A DNA stretch of 64,000 nucleotides from Rhizobium metallidurans (GCF_014196505.1 NZ_JACIDW010000018.1:1-64000), one strand, 5' to 3'. Positions 16,888-27,520 are shown, counted from the first letter of the stretch. Numbers and translations: made by a program. Notes: generated from the letters alone by a model not told the origin.

Positions 16888-18381
16888 TTGTTCGATTTCG
16901 GCATCATTCCGCCGGCCATGTTCGTGGGCATGGTCCTGTTCATGCTCTACGGTTTCCCGGTCGCCTTCTCGCTCGCCGCCGTCGGCCTGTTCTTCGGCAT
17001 CATCGGCATCGCCACCGGGCATTTCAGCGAGGCCTTCCTGCAGGCGCTCCCCCTGCGCTTCTTCGGCATCGTCTCCAACGACCTCCTGCTCGCCATCCCC
17101 TTCTTCACCTTCATGGGCGCCATATTGGAGCGCTGCGGCCTGGCGGAGGATCTGCTCGAGGGCATGGGCAAGCTCTTCGGCCGCGTGCCCGGCGGCCTTG
17201 CCTACGCGGTCATCCTCGTCGGCGCGGTGCTTGGCGCCATCACGGGCACGGTCGCCGCCTCGGTCATCACCATGGGCGTCATCTCGCTGCCGATCATGCT
17301 GCGCTACGGCTATAGCCCGAGGCTCGCCACCGGCGTCATCGCCGCATCGGGCACCATCACGCAGGTCATCCCTCCCTCGCTCGTCCTCGTCGTTCTCGCC
17401 GACCAGCTCGGCAAGTCGGTGGGCGACATGTATCTCGGCGCCATCGGCCCCTCGATCCTGCAGGTTTCGATCTTCATGATCTACATCCTGATCCTGTCGA
17501 TCGTGAAACCCGCCTCCGTGCCGCCTCTGCCACGGGAGGTGCGCGGCGATTTCACCTGGGCGCTGCTCTTCAAGGTGCTGTCGGGCATGGTGCCCTCGAT
17601 CGTACTGATCTTCCTCGTCCTCGGCACCATCTTCATGGGGCTCGCGACCCCCACCGAGGCCGGCGCGCTCGGCGTCGTCGGCGCCATGGTGCTTGCCGCC
17701 ATGCACCGCCGCCTGACCTGGCCGCTGATGCAGGAGGCGATGCGCTCCACCATGCACATCACGTCGATGGTGGTGATGATCCTGATCGGCTCGACCTGCT
17801 TCAGCCTCGTCTTCCAGGGCATGGATGGCTCGCGCTGGATCGAGCACATGCTGTCGGGCATCCCCGGAGGACCGGTGGGCTTCCTGATCTTCGTCAACAT
17901 CTTCATCTTCGTGCTGGCCTTCTTCCTCGATTTCTTCGAGATCGCCTTTATCGTCATCCCGATGCTCGCCCCTGTCGCCTCCGCGCTCGGCATCGACCTG
18001 ATCTGGTTCGGCGTGCTGATCTGCGTCAACATGCAGACCAGCTTCATGCACCCGCCCTTCGGCTTCGCGCTCTTCTATCTGCGCTCGATCGCCGACCGCG
18101 GCGTCAAGACCTCGGACATCTACATGGGCGCCCTGCCCTGGGTCGGCATGCAACTCATCCTCGTCGCCATCGTGATCTTCTGGCCGCAATCGGTGACCTA
18201 TTGGCTGAAGAAGGGGCCGGAGGTGGATCTGAACACGATCAAGATCGAGGTCCCCGGCTTTGGCGGCAACGGGCTTGGCCTGCCGCCGATGGGCACCCCA
18301 CCCGGAATGCCCGGCCTGTCGCTGCCGCCGATGAACGGCTTGCCCGGACAACCGCCGGCACAGGTGAAACCCGCGCAATAA
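16888..18381 (+). CDS. TRAP transporter large permease (DctM type), TTG start
   Basis: A 497-residue polytopic membrane protein of the DctM family (about 12 helices), the transport channel of the TRAP system. Family marks include AIPFFTFMGAILERCGLAEDL and the PPSLVLVVLADQL-type re-entrant segment. Translation starts at TTG after GGGAGGAAA; the product then begins MFDFGIIPPAMF, the family start. Odd feature: the C terminus carries about 45 extra residues rich in Pro, Gly and Met (LPPMGTPPGMPG, LPPMNGLPGQ), a cytosolic or periplasmic tail not needed for transport. Confidence 0.94.
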   Translation: MFDFGIIPPAMFVGMVLFMLYGFPVAFSLAAVGLFFGIIGIATGHFSEAFLQALPLRFFGIVSNDLLLAIPFFTFMGAILERCGLAEDLLEGMGKLFGRVPGGLAYAVILVGAVLGAITGTVAASVITMGVISLPIMLRYGYSPRLATGVIAASGTITQVIPPSLVLVVLADQLGKSVGDMYLGAIGPSILQVSIFMIYILILSIVKPASVPPLPREVRGDFTWALLFKVLSGMVPSIVLIFLVLGTIFMGLATPTEAGALGVVGAMVLAAMHRRLTWPLMQEAMRSTMHITSMVVMILIGSTCFSLVFQGMDGSRWIEHMLSGIPGGPVGFLIFVNIFIFVLAFFLDFFEIAFIVIPMLAPVASALGIDLIWFGVLICVNMQTSFMHPPFGFALFYLRSIADRGVKTSDIYMGALPWVGMQLILVAIVIFWPQSVTYWLKKGPEVDLNTIKIEVPGFGGNGLGLPPMGTPPGMPGLSLPPMNGLPGQPPAQVKPAQ

Positions 18382-18386
18382 AAGAA

Positions 18387-18513
18387 GTCCCCTCCCCAAC
18401 CCCTCCCCACAAGGGGGAGGGGCTAACCCGGGCTCAACGTCTCAGTACGACAGGGCGAGAGGGCGCAACACGTTAAGCCCCTCCCCCTTGTGGGGAGGGG
18501 TTGGGGCGGGGTC
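18387..18513. repeat. Composite palindromic element (RIME-like), copy 1
   Basis: Two inverted copies of a GC-rich palindromic module (core CCCCTCCCCACAAGGGGGAG) flank about 50 bases. It fills the gap between the convergent TRAP permease and binding-protein genes and could serve both as a terminator. The same module recurs near 36.8, 48.8 and 62.6 kb. Confidence 0.8.
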
Positions 18514-18530
18514 TTTTCAGGAACTCGAGC

Positions 18531-19977
<1,447 letters not shown>

Positions 19978-20757
19978 ATGACCAAGCCCATCGTCGCCGT
20001 TCCCGCCGATATCCGCAGCTTTGACGGCGCCACCTGGCATGCCGTGCAGCACCAATATGTCCGCGCCGCGCTGAACGCGTCAGGGGTGATGGCCTTCATC
20101 ATCCCGGCCTTCGAGGAAGGCTACGACATCGACGCCATTCTCGATCGCGTCGACGGCGTCCTGGTCTCGGGCTCGGCGAGCAATGTCCACCCGGCGCGCT
20201 ACGGCAAGGAGGCGACCGACGCCGACGGCCCCTTCGACCCTGCCCGCGACGCCACCTCGCTGCCGCTCATCCGCCGCGCCATCGACCGCGCCATTCCGCT
20301 GCTCGCCATCTGCCGCGGCATCCAGGAATTGAACGTCGCGCTCGGCGGCACGCTGGCGAGCGAAATCCAGGACCAGCCCGGCATCTGGGACCACCGCAAG
20401 CCCGCTGACGTCGACCGCGACGGCATGTACGCCATCCGCCAGAATGTCATGGTCCGCGAGGGCACCTGCATCGCAGGCATCGTCGGCTCCGGCGAGATCA
20501 AGGTGAACTCGCTGCACCGCCAGGCGATCGCCGAAACCGCCCCCCGCCTTGCCGTGGAAGCCGTGGCCGAGGACGGCACGGTCGAGGCCGTCTCCGTCAT
20601 CGACGCCAGGGCTTTTGCCGTCGGCGTGCAATGGCATCCCGAATACTGGGCCGAAACCGACAAGCCCTCCAACCAGCTCTTCACCGCCTTCGGCGACGCC
20701 GTCCGCGACTACGCGGCGGCCAAGCTGCCTGTGACGGCCGCGAAGGTGGTGGCGTAA
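19978..20757 (+). CDS. Class I glutamine amidotransferase-like hydrolase (peptidase C26, PuuD type)
   Basis: A 259-residue cytoplasmic hydrolase. The nucleophile elbow AICRGIQELNVALGG places Cys112, and the GVQWHPEYW motif near residue 220 supplies His and Glu, completing the triad. This branch cleaves gamma-glutamyl amides, for example gamma-glutamyl-GABA in the putrescine route. No other puu genes are near, so the substrate is inferred only from family. It stands alone, with a 27-base gap to the convergent dehydrogenase gene. Confidence 0.9.
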   Translation: MTKPIVAVPADIRSFDGATWHAVQHQYVRAALNASGVMAFIIPAFEEGYDIDAILDRVDGVLVSGSASNVHPARYGKEATDADGPFDPARDATSLPLIRRAIDRAIPLLAICRGIQELNVALGGTLASEIQDQPGIWDHRKPADVDRDGMYAIRQNVMVREGTCIAGIVGSGEIKVNSLHRQAIAETAPRLAVEAVAEDGTVEAVSVIDARAFAVGVQWHPEYWAETDKPSNQLFTAFGDAVRDYAAAKLPVTAAKVVA

Positions 20758-20784
20758 GGCGAGGAAAGCGCCGCCGCCGACCCA

Positions 20785-21732
20785 TCATCCCTTGACGGGC
20801 GTCTCCGCCACCGGCGTCAACGGCTTGCGCGCGTCAAACCACCCAACCAGATTGTCGACCACCAGATCGGCCATGGCGTTGCGTGTTGGCACCGAGCCGG
20901 AGGCGAGATGTGGCAGGAGGACGGCGTTGGGCAGCGCCATCAGGGCGGACGGCACGTTCGGTTCGTCGTAGAAGACGTCGAGACCGGCGGCGCCCAGCGC
21001 GCCCGAGGACAGTGCCTCGACGAGCGCATCCTCGTCGACCGTCCAGCCACGCCCGACATTGACGAACACGCCATCCGGCCCGAGCGCCTTCAAGATACCG
21101 GCGTTGACGGTCTTGTGCGTCTGCGGCGTCTTCGGAACAATCGATATCATCGTGTCGACGGCGTCCGCCAGGCCCTCCAGCGTCGGATAGTAGTCATAGG
21201 GCAGCGCGTCGTTGCGCGTGCGGGTGTGATAGCTGATCTTCACCTTGAACGGCTCCAGCCGCTTGGCGATTTCCTGTCCGATGCGGCCAAGGCCGTAGAA
21301 GCCGACATGGCGGCCCTTCAGCGAAAACCGCGACAGCGGATAGTTCTGCCCCGGCTTCCAGTTGCCGGCCCGCAGCCAGTTTTCGGCGCGCGGAAACTCG
21401 CGGATGGTGTTGATGAGCAGCCCGATCGCCGTATCGGCCACTTCGTCGTTGAGGACATCGGGCGTGTTCGTGACGACAACGCCCCTGGTGGCGGCATGCC
21501 TGGCGTCGACATTGTCGTAGCCGACGCCGAAGCTCGAGATCAGTTCCAGATTGGGCAGCGCGTCGATATCGGCCGCCGCGAAGGTGCCGGAGACGGCGAC
21601 GCCGCGAATGCGGCTGGCGGTCGCCGCATCGAGCGAGCCGGCGTCCGCCTCGATGACCTCGAAACCATCCTTCAGGCGCGCCAGAACGCGCTCGTGCATT
21701 TTCCCCGGAACGAGAACAGCGGTACGGGACAT
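20785..21732 (-). CDS. NAD(P)-dependent D-2-hydroxyacid dehydrogenase
   Basis: A 315-residue oxidoreductase of the D-isomer 2-hydroxyacid dehydrogenase family (hydroxypyruvate/glyoxylate reductase branch). Visible: GLGRIG at 147-152 for the cofactor, and the catalytic set Arg228 (NVGRG), Glu257 (DEPNVP) and His275 (LPHLASGS). The coding frame extends 68 codons upstream, but MSRTAVLVPG has GAGGAAAA before it and matches the family length. It follows the LacI-family gene by 56 bases on the same strand, so the regulator probably controls it. Confidence 0.92.
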   Translation of the reverse strand: MSRTAVLVPGKMHERVLARLKDGFEVIEADAGSLDAATASRIRGVAVSGTFAAADIDALPNLELISSFGVGYDNVDARHAATRGVVVTNTPDVLNDEVADTAIGLLINTIREFPRAENWLRAGNWKPGQNYPLSRFSLKGRHVGFYGLGRIGQEIAKRLEPFKVKISYHTRTRNDALPYDYYPTLEGLADAVDTMISIVPKTPQTHKTVNAGILKALGPDGVFVNVGRGWTVDEDALVEALSSGALGAAGLDVFYDEPNVPSALMALPNAVLLPHLASGSVPTRNAMADLVVDNLVGWFDARKPLTPVAETPVKG

Positions 21733-21788
21733 TGCTTTTCCTCTTCGATTGTCGCGCGCCCTTGATGAAGCGGGATAAAGGGCGGGGA

Positions 21789-22811
21789 TTATGACCGGGG
21801 CCGGAAGGGGCTGGTCGATTGGCGGATGCGCATCTCGGGCTTGATGAGATGGATGCCGTCGGGTTCGTGGCTGCCGGAGAGGCGATCGAGCAGCGCGCGC
21901 GCGGCGAGCCTTCCGACTTCGGCCTGGCCGTTCCACACGGTGGTCAGCGCCGGCATCGAAATCGACGCCTCCTCGAGATCGTCGTAGCCGGTCACGGAAA
22001 TATCGGCGCCTGGCACCAGGCCGGCGCGGGCGATGCCGTTCATCAGGCCGATGGCGACGAGGTCGTTCCAGCAGACGGCCGCCGTCGGCTTCTGCGGCAG
22101 CGACAGGAAGTGCACCGCCGCCTCGAAGCCGCCCTGCATCGAGCGGGGGCCGGGAATGCGCAGGCCGGGATCGACCTCGATCTCCGCCTTGCGCAGCGCG
22201 TTGACATAGCCCTGGTAGCGGTCGCGGCCGGTGGACGTCTGGTCGGTGCCGCCGATCATCGCGATCGAGCGGTGGCCGAGGCCGATCAGATGGTTGGTGG
22301 CAAGCGAAATACCGTAGCTGTCGTCGCCGCGATAGGTCGGCAGATCCGACCCCTCCATCGAGCGGGCGACCAGAATGGCCGGCATGCCGTTATCCTCGGC
22401 AAGCTGCATGTCCTCCGGCGGCGTGCCGATCGCCGGCGACATGATGACCCCATCGCCGCCGAGCTGCAGCAGCGTCTCGATGAAGGTGCGCTGCTTTTCG
22501 ACCGAATCGTAGTGGTTGGACAGAATGAAGGTCTGTCGGCTGCGGTCGAGCTCGCTTTCGATCGCCTTCAGGATTTCCCCGTAGAACGGGTTCATGATGT
22601 CGTGCACGACGACGCCGATGATGCCCGAGCGCGAGGTGCGCAGGCTGGCCGCGCGGCGATTGTAGATATAGCCGAGCGCGCGCGCCTGTTCCTTGATCTT
22701 GTCGCGGGTGGCGCCGGCGACCAGGGGGCTGTCACGAAGTGCCAGCGATACGGTTGCGGTGGAAATGCCGAGCGTTTCGGCGATCGTCGAAAGCTTGATC
22801 TTCTGCGCCAC
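21789..22811 (-). CDS. LacI-family transcriptional regulator
   Basis: A 340-residue repressor: N-terminal helix-turn-helix KLSTIAETLGISTATVSLALRD, the hinge RRAASLRTSRSGIIGVV, and a periplasmic-binding-protein-like ligand domain (about 60-330). LacI proteins of rhizobia usually sense sugars or sugar acids. The 2-hydroxyacid dehydrogenase follows. Upstream of its start the DNA is AT-rich and holds a perfect 10-base palindrome TTTAATTAAA at 22897-22906, a possible autoregulatory site. Confidence 0.92.
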   Translation of the reverse strand: MAQKIKLSTIAETLGISTATVSLALRDSPLVAGATRDKIKEQARALGYIYNRRAASLRTSRSGIIGVVVHDIMNPFYGEILKAIESELDRSRQTFILSNHYDSVEKQRTFIETLLQLGGDGVIMSPAIGTPPEDMQLAEDNGMPAILVARSMEGSDLPTYRGDDSYGISLATNHLIGLGHRSIAMIGGTDQTSTGRDRYQGYVNALRKAEIEVDPGLRIPGPRSMQGGFEAAVHFLSLPQKPTAAVCWNDLVAIGLMNGIARAGLVPGADISVTGYDDLEEASISMPALTTVWNGQAEVGRLAARALLDRLSGSHEPDGIHLIKPEMRIRQSTSPFRPRS

Positions 22812-22947
22812 TATGCCTCCCGGTTCGCGCGGAAAGACGAAGACGCGCGACGATTACATGCGCCCGACCGACGATGGGTCGAGCGTCCTTAAAATATTTA
22901 ATTAAAAGATTAAACCGGATCGGGCAATTTCTAATTTCACGAAACCG

Positions 22948-23460
22948 TCAGATTTCATCGGGCTCGTCGAGGACGATGGCGTCCGCCTGCAGATTGCCGT
23001 CGATCGCTTTGAGAAGCCGCACCAGATTGCGGATTTCCTTCTCGGAGAAATCGAGCGTCGCCAGCCGATCGCAGGCCGACGAGGCCTGCTCGATGGCATC
23101 GACGCTGCCGCGGCCGAGATCGGTGAGGTAGACCTTGGTCAGGCGCGCGTCGTCGGCATCGGCCTTGCGCTCGAGAAAGCCCTGCGCCTCCATGCGGCCG
23201 ATGGTGCGCGTCATGGTCGGCGCCTTGACGCCGAGCTTTTGCGCCAGCGCGCCCGCCGTCATGCCGTCGGTTTCGGCAAGCGACGTGATGACGCCATCCT
23301 GCCCGGCATAAAGCCCGCTCTCCAGAAGGTTGCGGGACAGAACGGTGCGCATCGACCGGGCGGCCTGCGTCAAAGCCGGCGAAAGATCGACCACCGTATA
23401 CTCGGTCTGGTCCTTCTTCTTCGACTTCTGCTTCTTGCCGTCCTTGTGCTTCTTACCCAT
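22948..23460 (-). CDS. MarR-family transcriptional regulator with lysine-rich N terminus
   Basis: A 170-residue winged-helix regulator. The MarR domain (about 35-160) shows the recognition region TAGALAQKLGVKAPTMTRTI and the wing RKADADDARLTKVYLT. The first 20 residues are almost all Lys, Asp and Gln (KKHKDGKKQKSKKKDQ), an uncommon extension that could add non-specific DNA contact. Start chosen for AAGGGA upstream; a 32-codon longer frame has no support. Divergent from the creatininase-family gene, with a near-palindrome between them. Confidence 0.9.
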   Translation of the reverse strand: MGKKHKDGKKQKSKKKDQTEYTVVDLSPALTQAARSMRTVLSRNLLESGLYAGQDGVITSLAETDGMTAGALAQKLGVKAPTMTRTIGRMEAQGFLERKADADDARLTKVYLTDLGRGSVDAIEQASSACDRLATLDFSEKEIRNLVRLLKAIDGNLQADAIVLDEPDEI

Positions 23461-23568
23461 CGCCGTCCCTTTGATCTTGCCGCTCCCCGCGCCCGTTTGA
23501 GGTCGGAGGGGACGGCAACAGTTTCGTTTGGCGCCTAAGCCTTCCCCCAAATCCATTTTGATTTAAAG

Positions 23569-23583
23569 GCTTATGCATTAAGC
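23569..23583. promoter_or_regulatory. Near-palindrome, possible MarR operator
   Basis: GCTTATGCATTAAGC is a palindrome around ATGCAT with one extra T. It lies between the divergent MarR and creatininase genes, where an autoregulatory operator is expected. Confidence 0.4.
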
Positions 23584-23645
23584 ATTGAGATCGTTGCGCT
23601 ATGACATTGCGCATGATCTCGTCATAAACAAGAGGCCTTAGCCGG

Positions 23646-24437
23646 ATGAACGCGCAAGCGACCGAGTTCGACGACAGCGATCCGCAATTTTCTCGCGCAG
23701 GACGCGATCGGCACATCGTCGTTCTGCCGCTTGGCGCCCACGAGCAGCACGGCCCCCACCTTCCATTCGAGACCGACACGCTGATCGCCGATGGCATCGT
23801 TAGCAGGCTCAAGGACGCGCTTCCCGAAAGTCTCGATGTCACCTTCCTGCCGACGGAATCAGTCGGCTACTCAATCGAGCATATGGATGTGACAGGAACG
23901 CAAACGCTCACCTACGGCGAAGCGATCGAACGCTGGCTCGCCATCGCGGCAAAACTGTCCGGGCAGGGCATCGGCAAGTTCGTCATGCTCAACGCCCATG
24001 GCGGCAATTCTCCGCTGATGACTGTTGTCGCGACAGAAGCCCGCGTGCGCTTCAACATGCTGGCCGTCGCCACCAGCTGGACCCGCTTCGGCCGTCCCGA
24101 TGGCGTGATCTCTACGGAGGAGAAGGCGATCGACATCCACGGCGGCGACATCGAGACCTCGGTGATGCTGGCGCTGCATCCCGACAGGGTGGACATGGCC
24201 AAGGCCGAAAACTTCCCCTCCCGCCAGGCCGATTTCGCCGCCCGCTACAAGCACCTGCGCGCCTATGGCCCCCACGCCTTCGGCTGGAAGATGTCCGATC
24301 TCAACGATAAGGGCGTCGCCGGCAACGCCACCAAGGCGACCGCCGAAAAGGGCGAGGCGCTGATCGCCCATGCGGTGAAGGGCCTGGTGGAATTGCTGGA
24401 GGATGTGGATGCCTTCGACGTGGACACGCTGAGATAG
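23646..24437 (+). CDS. Creatininase-family metal-dependent amidohydrolase
   Basis: A 263-residue protein of the creatininase family. Metal ligands expected for the family are visible: Glu33 and His35 in GAHEQHGPHLPFETD, Asp44, His118 in LNAHGGN, and Glu170 in DIHGGDIETS. Members hydrolyse cyclic or linear amides (creatinine, formamidopyrimidines, others); the substrate is not evident. There is no creatinase gene next to it, so a creatinine pathway is not supported. Probably controlled by the divergent MarR gene. Confidence 0.88.
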   Translation: MNAQATEFDDSDPQFSRAGRDRHIVVLPLGAHEQHGPHLPFETDTLIADGIVSRLKDALPESLDVTFLPTESVGYSIEHMDVTGTQTLTYGEAIERWLAIAAKLSGQGIGKFVMLNAHGGNSPLMTVVATEARVRFNMLAVATSWTRFGRPDGVISTEEKAIDIHGGDIETSVMLALHPDRVDMAKAENFPSRQADFAARYKHLRAYGPHAFGWKMSDLNDKGVAGNATKATAEKGEALIAHAVKGLVELLEDVDAFDVDTLR

Positions 24438-24509
24438 CGGACCGCTTGTATCGGCCCGGTGTTTTCATCATATTGATTGTAATCGCAGTGGCTCACCAAG
24501 GAGGCCCGC

Positions 24510-24770
24510 ATGCGCATTTCCGTGAAAGAGGCTGAAGGGCAGCTGACCGAACTGGTCCGCCTTGCCAATCAGGGCGAAGAGATCGTGCTGACGCAGGATG
24601 GTCGTCCTAGCGCGCGTATAACACCGTTGAAAAAGCCCCTGAGCGCAGAAGAGAAGTCACGAATCTTCAATGAGGTCAGGGAGCGCGTCAGAAAAATGGA
24701 TCTTCCGCCGGGTCCCGACGCCGCTCATAGCCAGGACTTTTTGTATGACGAGTACGGTCTGCCAAAGTGA
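24510..24770 (+). CDS. Phd/YefM-family antitoxin
   Basis: An 86-residue antitoxin. The N-terminal half (MRISVKEAEGQLTELVRLA, then GEEIVLTQDGRPSARITPL) is the Phd/YefM DNA-binding dimer fold; the acidic C-terminal tail would fold onto the toxin. AAGGAGG precedes the ATG. The stop overlaps the toxin start by four bases (GTGA). Confidence 0.9.
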   Translation: MRISVKEAEGQLTELVRLANQGEEIVLTQDGRPSARITPLKKPLSAEEKSRIFNEVRERVRKMDLPPGPDAAHSQDFLYDEYGLPK

Positions 24771-25165
24771 TTGTGGTCGACACGTCCGCGCTCATGGCCT
24801 TCATCGCGAGTGAGCCCGCCGCAGAACAGTGCCAGGCTATCCTGGAGCGAGAGCGGGAAATACTGATGTCAGCGGCAACCGTGACGGAGGCGCTGATCGT
24901 GGCTGAAGGCCGAGGCATCTCAGCCGATATGCGCTATATCATCGAGACATCAGTCACTGAGATCGTGGAACTGACATCAAACCGCGCCGAACTTGCGGCG
25001 GACGCCTATCGCTTGTGGGGCAAAGGCTTTCACCCAGCCTATCTTAACTTCGGCGATTGTTTCTCCTATGCCACCGCCAAGGAATTCGACTGCCCGCTGC
25101 TCTACATCGGCAATGACTTCTCAAAGACCGACGTGAAATCGGCGATTCCGCGCTCCACGCCGTAA
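24767..25165 (+). CDS. vapC: PIN-domain toxin (VapC family), GTG start
   Basis: A 132-residue PIN-domain ribonuclease. Acidic active-site residues fit the family: Asp5 in VVDTSALMAF, Glu41 in TVTEALIV, Asp97 in FGDCFSYATAKEF and a possible fourth at Asp117. VapC toxins cut tRNA or rRNA. Translation begins at GTG overlapping the antitoxin stop, so the two are coupled. All key residues are present, hence probably active. Confidence 0.9.
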   Translation: MIVVDTSALMAFIASEPAAEQCQAILEREREILMSAATVTEALIVAEGRGISADMRYIIETSVTEIVELTSNRAELAADAYRLWGKGFHPAYLNFGDCFSYATAKEFDCPLLYIGNDFSKTDVKSAIPRSTP

Positions 25166-25181
25166 TGTGATCTTATAACAT
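25165..25181 (+). promoter_or_regulatory. Candidate Zur box upstream of the CobW-like gene
   Basis: ATGTGATC-T-TATAACAT matches the zinc-uptake-regulator palindrome ATGTTATA-N-TATAACAT at all positions but two. It begins within the last codon of the PIN-toxin gene and ends about 100 bases before the metallochaperone start. Confidence 0.65.
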
Positions 25182-25283
25182 ACGAATCTCTTTGAACTGC
25201 CGCACGGCACCCCTTATATGAGACGACGAATTTGAAAGACCCGGGAGAAAACCCCGAGCAAGCCCCTACCTATCGAGGTTCTC

Positions 25284-26426
25284 ATGACCGACGCCGTTCC
25301 GACGCAAGCAAAGCCCATCCCCGTCACCGTTCTCACCGGTTACCTCGGCGCGGGAAAGACGACGCTGTTGAACCGCATCCTGACGGAAGCGCATGGCAAG
25401 AAGTATGCCGTCATCGTCAACGAGTTCGGCGAGATCGGCATCGACAACGATCTGATCGTCGAGTCCGACGAAGAGATCTACGAGATGAACAACGGCTGCG
25501 TCTGCTGCACGGTGCGCGGCGACCTGATCCGCGTCGTCGAAGGCCTGATGCGCCGCCCCGGCCGCTTCGACGGCATCATCGTCGAGACCACGGGCCTTGC
25601 CGATCCGGTGCCGGTCGCCCAGACCTTCTTCATGGATGACGACGTCCGCGCCAAGACCGAACTCGATGCCGTCGTGGCGCTGGTCGATGCCAAGCACCTG
25701 CCGTTGCGCCTGAAGGACAGCCGCGAGGCCGAGGACCAGATCGCTTTCGCCGACGTCGTGCTGATCAACAAGACCGACCTCGTCACCCCGCAAGAGCTGG
25801 CGCAGATCGAGGATGTCGTGCGCGCCATCAACCCGTCGGCCCGCGTCTACAAGACCAGCCGCTCCGGCGTCGATCTCGCCCGCGTGCTCGACCAGGGCGC
25901 CTTCAACCTGGAACGCGCGCTGGAAAACGACCCGCACTTCCTCGACCACGATCATGATGACCATGTCTGCGGCCCGGATTGCGGCCACGACCATGGCCAC
26001 CATCACCATGCGCACGACCATGATCACGATCATCATGACCATGATCATGACCACGGGCACGACCATCACCACCACGATCATGGGCATGACCACCATCACC
26101 ATGGCGCCGTCTCCCCGATCCATGACGTGACGGTGCAGTCGGTTTCGCTGCGCGGCGGCGAGATGAACGCGGACCGCTTTTTCCCCTGGATCCAGAAGAT
26201 CACCCAGACGCAGGGCCCGAACATCCTTCGCCTCAAGGGCATCATCGCCTTCAAGGGCGATCCGGAGCGTTATGTCGTTCAGGGCGTGCACATGATCATC
26301 GAGGGCGACCACCAGCGCCCCTGGAAGGACGGCGAGAAGCATGAGACCCGTCTCGTCTTCATCGGCCGCGAACTCGACCGCGAAAAGCTCGAAGCCTCCT
26401 TCAAGGCGTGCGAGGCCACTGCCTGA
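25284..26426 (+). CDS. COG0523 GTPase, putative zinc metallochaperone (CobW/ZigA/ZagA-like)
   Basis: A 380-residue G3E-family GTPase. Walker A GYLGAGKT is at 19-26, the metal motif CVCC at 72-75 and NKTD at 162-165. Between 222 and 273 lies a His-rich linker with 28 histidines in 52 residues plus two cysteines (CGPDCG), a strong zinc-binding loop. The CobW C-terminal domain follows (about 280-375). Such proteins deliver zinc to client enzymes under zinc shortage. A Zur box upstream and the overlap with the WD40 gene (TGATG) support a zinc-responsive operon. Cobalamin synthesis is less likely, as no cob genes are near. Confidence 0.92.
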   Translation: MTDAVPTQAKPIPVTVLTGYLGAGKTTLLNRILTEAHGKKYAVIVNEFGEIGIDNDLIVESDEEIYEMNNGCVCCTVRGDLIRVVEGLMRRPGRFDGIIVETTGLADPVPVAQTFFMDDDVRAKTELDAVVALVDAKHLPLRLKDSREAEDQIAFADVVLINKTDLVTPQELAQIEDVVRAINPSARVYKTSRSGVDLARVLDQGAFNLERALENDPHFLDHDHDDHVCGPDCGHDHGHHHHAHDHDHDHHDHDHDHGHDHHHHDHGHDHHHHGAVSPIHDVTVQSVSLRGGEMNADRFFPWIQKITQTQGPNILRLKGIIAFKGDPERYVVQGVHMIIEGDHQRPWKDGEKHETRLVFIGRELDREKLEASFKACEATA

Positions 26427-27415
26427 TGCCGACTGTTGCTCCGTTTGATCTCGACGGCCATATCCTGGCCGTCGAATTTTTGGGTGATACCCCCTTCTTC
26501 GCCAGCGCCACCGGCACGTTTCACCGGCTGGATGGTTCTGAAAAGGTCACCGAAGCCCATCAGGGCATGCTGACCTGCATCCGCGATCCCTATAGCGAAA
26601 GCCTGATTTCAGGCGGCGAGGACGGCAAGGTGCTGCGGATCGCGGCCGATGGCGGCGTCACCGAGCTGGCGCATGCGCCGCGCAAGTGGATCGCGCAGCT
26701 TGCCGCCGGCCCGCAGGGCGCCATCGCCTATTCCCACGGCAAGAGCGCGATCGTGCGGCTCGCCGATGGCACCACCCGCGAATTCACCGAGGAACGCACC
26801 GTCGAAGGCCTCGCCTTCGCGCCCAAGGGGATGCGCGTCGCCGCCGCCCGCTATAATGGCGTCTCGCTGCATTGGGTGGCGGGCGATGCAAAGCCCGTCG
26901 ATCTCGAATGGAAGGGCGCCCATACCGGCGTCACCTTCTCGCCGGATGGTAACTTCCTCGTGACGACAATGCAGGAAAACGCGCTGCACGGCTGGAAGCT
27001 CGACAGCAAGCCTGGCTCGGACGCCCGCCACATGCGCATGACCGGCTACCCCGCCAAGGTCAAGTCGCTCTCCTGGTCGGCCAAGGGCAAGTGGCTGGCA
27101 TCTTCGGGCGCCCCCGCCGCCATCGTCTGGCCCTTCCAGGGCAAGGACGGCCCGATGGGCAAGGCGCCGCTCGAACTCGGCACCCGCGCCAACATCATGG
27201 CCACCTCGGTCAAGTTCCACCCCGCCGAGGATATACTCGCCATCGGCTTCATCGATGGCATGATCCTGGCCGTTCGCCTCAACGACAGCAAGGAAGCGCT
27301 GCTGCGCCGCCCCGGCAAGGGCGCCATCACGGCGATGAGCTGGAGCAAGAACGGCAAGCTGCTGGCCTTCGCTTCGGAAGCCGGCGATTGCGGCGTGGTC
27401 GATATCGCCGCGTGA
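26426..27415 (+). CDS. WD40 beta-propeller protein co-transcribed with the COG0523 GTPase
   Basis: A 329-residue protein with no signal peptide, built of WD40-like blades (for example MLTCIRDPYSESLISGGEDG and AITAMSWSKNGKLLAFASEA). The ATG shares bases with the stop of the GTPase gene, so translation is coupled. I infer a scaffold or client-binding partner of the zinc chaperone; the association is seen in rhizobia but the biochemical role is not established to my knowledge. A hairpin follows the stop. Confidence 0.82.
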   Translation: MPTVAPFDLDGHILAVEFLGDTPFFASATGTFHRLDGSEKVTEAHQGMLTCIRDPYSESLISGGEDGKVLRIAADGGVTELAHAPRKWIAQLAAGPQGAIAYSHGKSAIVRLADGTTREFTEERTVEGLAFAPKGMRVAAARYNGVSLHWVAGDAKPVDLEWKGAHTGVTFSPDGNFLVTTMQENALHGWKLDSKPGSDARHMRMTGYPAKVKSLSWSAKGKWLASSGAPAAIVWPFQGKDGPMGKAPLELGTRANIMATSVKFHPAEDILAIGFIDGMILAVRLNDSKEALLRRPGKGAITAMSWSKNGKLLAFASEAGDCGVVDIAA

Positions 27416-27422
27416 GGCATAG

Positions 27423-27451
27423 CTCCCGGAACCGGTCGCCGGTTTCGGGAG
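27423..27451 (+). terminator. Hairpin after the WD40 gene
   Basis: Thirteen-base arms CTCCCGGAACCGG and CCGGTTTCGGGAG pair almost perfectly around a TCG loop, eight bases after the stop. There is no T run, so termination or transcript stabilisation are both possible. Confidence 0.55.
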
Positions 27452-27520
27452 AACAGACTTGGAGACAAAGGGCTTGAAACCGGACGGACCGCGCCGCCGC
27501 CGGCTATCTGAAGAGCTTGC

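Noticed and set aside
16339-18399. A 686-codon minus-strand frame opposite the TRAP permease genes.
   Set aside because: Composition is typical of a shadow (Asp, Glu, His, Arg tracts) and the plus-strand products are clear TRAP subunits.
25940-26105. Tandem CATGACCA-like repeats that could suggest a DNA repeat or slippage locus.
   Set aside because: They encode the His/Asp-rich linker of the COG0523 GTPase in frame; similar linkers are common in the family, though length variation by slippage is possible.
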